A DNA stretch of 34,387 bases from Chryseobacterium gleum. GTDB taxonomy: Bacteria; Bacteroidota; Bacteroidia; Flavobacteriales_C; GCA-002722245. A program made the position numbers and the translations under genes. This document shows, piece after piece, positions 33,107-34,387 of the stretch. How positions within the stretch are numbered: the first letter of the stretch is position 1; the number at the start of each line of letters is the position of its first letter. The notes beneath the pieces were generated by a model. It did no database searches and was not told the DNA's origin. It saw only the letters and a program-made list of their open reading frames with translations. Location of the stretch: contig CAMBXP010000021.1 of the NCBI GenBank assembly GCA_945871895.1, positions 1-34,387 of the forward strand. Direction: 5' to 3'.

Positions 33107-33391
33107 TTATCTTTTGAATAATTTTCTATCAGCAACAAAAGTTCCAAAAGGCACAAGAGAAGCAATTAATGCTAAAAAAATGATTTTCAAACTCCATTTT
33201 TCTTCGCGAGCTACAATCAAAACCCAAAGGCAATAAGCGATGAAAAGTACACCATGTGCCATACCCACAAAAAAATTGGGTTCAGGAATATTGTAAATCC
33301 TTTTAAGAGGCATGCTTACGCCAAAAAGTAGTAAATAGCTTATGCCTTCTAAGATGGCCCAAAGCTTAAGTATTTGTAGATTGTTACTCAT
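33107..33391 (-). CDS. DUF3817 family integral membrane protein
   Basis: The product is a 94-aa protein with three hydrophobic segments (about 8-27, 40-60, 68-86). The motifs LWAILEGISYLLLF and VGMAHGVLFIAY are characteristic of DUF3817, small membrane proteins of unknown function. It ends with a short basic tail (DRKLFKR). A -7 element TACTTTTG is found just upstream, and the thioredoxin-like gene starts 34 nt after its stop. Confidence 0.9.
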   Translation of the reverse strand: MSNNLQILKLWAILEGISYLLLFGVSMPLKRIYNIPEPNFFVGMAHGVLFIAYCLWVLIVAREEKWSLKIIFLALIASLVPFGTFVADRKLFKR

Positions 33392-33409
33392 GTGTTGATA
33401 TTATAGCGA

Positions 33410-33417
33410 CAAAAGTA
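33410..33417 (-). promoter_or_regulatory. -7 promoter element of the DUF3817 operon
   Basis: Read leftward, TACTTTTG matches TAnnTTTG exactly, about 18 nt before the start codon at 33391. The -33 partner is not convincing. Confidence 0.4.
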
Positions 33418-33432
33418 AACAAATAAACAACC

Positions 33433-33440
33433 TAAATTTG
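33433..33440 (+). promoter_or_regulatory. -7 promoter element of the FAD oxidase gene
   Basis: TAAATTTG matches TAnnTTTG exactly, 18 nt before the ATG at 33459. No clear TTTG occurs 19-21 nt upstream, where the leftward promoter sits, so the two divergent promoters are packed within 31 bp. Confidence 0.4.
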
Positions 33441-33458
33441 TTAAATTCGCACACGCAT

Positions 33459-34387
33459 ATGGAAACACAAAAATTACAAAGTTTAGCGCAAAATCTAGAG
33501 GGGGTTCTGCACTACGATCATACCATGAGAACGCTTTATGCTACCGATGCATCGGCGTATAGAGAAATGCCAACAGCTGTTGCTTTTCCTAAAACTCAAA
33601 AAGATTTACATACCTTAATCGACTTCGCTTCGAAAGAAAAAACGTCGTTGATACCGCGTACGGCGGGTACATCGTTGGCCGGACAAGTTGTAGGTAACGG
33701 TATTGTGGTTGATGTGTCTTTACATTTTACCAAGATTTTGGAGGTTAATAAAGAAGAGCACTGGGTGCGCGTTCAGCCATCTGTTATTCGTGACGAGTTG
33801 AATTTGCATTTGGCGAATTTCGGATTGTTTTTCGGTCCGGAAACCAGCACCAGCAACCGCTGTATGGTGGGTGGAATGGTAGGTAACAACTCCTGCGGTG
33901 CTCGCTCTGTAATTTACGGAAGTACGCGTGAACACTTGCTAGAAGTGAAAGTTATTTTGAGTGATGGCAAAGAAACTACCTTCAAAGAAATGACCCTACA
34001 AGAGTTTGAAGATAAGTGCGCTGGTAAAAATGTGGTGAGTCCGCTCGAACAAAAGATTTATCAAAACATCAAAGATATTTTAAGCAATCCAGAGAATCGT
34101 GCTGAGATTGAAAGAGAATATCCAAAGGCCACTGTTTTAAGAAGAAATACAGGTTATGCCATTGATTTATTGAAAGATGCAGAGCCCTTTAAAGTGGGCG
34201 GAGAGAAATTCAATTTCTGTAAGTTGATTGCGGGTTCTGAAGGAACTTTGTGTTTCATGACAGAAATTAAATTGAACTGTTCTCCAACATTGTCGAAACA
34301 TTCGGCGATGATGTGTGCGCATTTCGATTCTATCGATTCTTCGTTGCGTGGTAACTTGGTGGCTTTAAAATACAAGCCTTCTCAGGT
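33459..34387 (+). CDS. FAD-binding oxidase (GlcD/YdiJ-like), N-terminal part, runs off window
   Basis: The reading frame starts at the ATG at 33459 and stays open to the last base, giving 309 codons. The N-terminal FAD-binding PCMH domain shows PRTAGTSLAGQ (66-76), the GNGIVVDVS strand, FGPETSTSN and VGGMVGNNSCGARS (137-150), then the substrate-side region with AGSEGTLCFMTEIKL near 270-285. These are typical of FAD-linked 2-hydroxyacid oxidases (GlcD, D-lactate or D-2-hydroxyglutarate dehydrogenases). In Bacteroidota such proteins are often about 970 aa, fused to an iron-sulfur GlcF-like half, but the missing part cannot be seen. The substrate is not assignable. Confidence 0.93.
   Translation, partial: METQKLQSLAQNLEGVLHYDHTMRTLYATDASAYREMPTAVAFPKTQKDLHTLIDFASKEKTSLIPRTAGTSLAGQVVGNGIVVDVSLHFTKILEVNKEEHWVRVQPSVIRDELNLHLANFGLFFGPETSTSNRCMVGGMVGNNSCGARSVIYGSTREHLLEVKVILSDGKETTFKEMTLQEFEDKCAGKNVVSPLEQKIYQNIKDILSNPENRAEIEREYPKATVLRRNTGYAIDLLKDAEPFKVGGEKFNFCKLIAGSEGTLCFMTEIKLNCSPTLSKHSAMMCAHFDSIDSSLRGNLVALKYKPSQ

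Overview
The window comes from a member of the Bacteroidota. It is AT-rich. Genes rarely show Shine-Dalgarno sites, several intergenic regions carry the Bacteroidota-type TAnnTTTG -7 promoter element, and one protein ends in a type IX secretion (T9SS) sorting domain. SusC/BtuB-style TonB receptors and lipoproteins with acidic residues just after the lipid-anchored Cys also fit. The mixture of T9SS, DUF4465, DUF4856, DUF983 and DUF3817 families suggests an environmental lineage (Chitinophagia-, Sphingobacteriia- or Flavobacteriia-like) rather than gut Bacteroides. No rRNA, tRNA, CRISPR, integrase or transposase gene was seen.

Layout. 1-4754: topoisomerase IV subunit A (parC), a 530-bp repeat-rich gap, truA and an orphan lipoprotein. 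4778-10917: a tightly coupled outer-membrane uptake operon of DUF4856 lipoprotein, imelysin-like lipoprotein, HTTM (vitamin K-dependent carboxylase-like) membrane protein and TonB-dependent receptor. It has its own promoter, which is overlapped by a palindrome. 11021-14572: a barrel protein, a leftward DUF4442/YkgJ pair and recN. 14712-19475: a complete surface vitamin B12 capture operon (cobalamin riboswitch, BtuB-like receptor, DUF4465/BtuH-like protein with a T9SS tail, BtuG-like propeller lipoprotein). 19507-25359: three separate DEAD-box RNA helicases interspersed with a Gfo/Idh/MocA oxidoreductase, protein-L-isoaspartate methyltransferase and a small basic protein. 25620-28539: ffh, folD and a barrel protein. 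28724-30202: a MORN-repeat protein. 30391-32063: a class II-like Fic protein behind a striking tandem operator array, plus a hypothetical protein. 32131-34387: DUF983, thioredoxin-like and DUF3817 genes leftward, and the first 309 codons of a large FAD-linked oxidase that runs off the window.

The most notable structure not explained by genes is (a) the 70-bp tandem duplication of palindrome plus half-site in front of fic, where operator-like sites overlap the inferred promoter; (b) a large set of dispersed long hairpins, two of which supply the stop codon of the preceding gene (recN, btuG-like); (c) direct repeats of a gene's 3' end on both sides of an inserted segment (folD and parC); (d) a short-period repeat (TTCAATG/GAACATT) that abuts the folD start codon and also occurs in frame inside the BtuB-like receptor; and (e) an intrinsic terminator with no gene in front of it, which may mark a small RNA. 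Functional assignments rest on motif recognition by eye; no searches were run.
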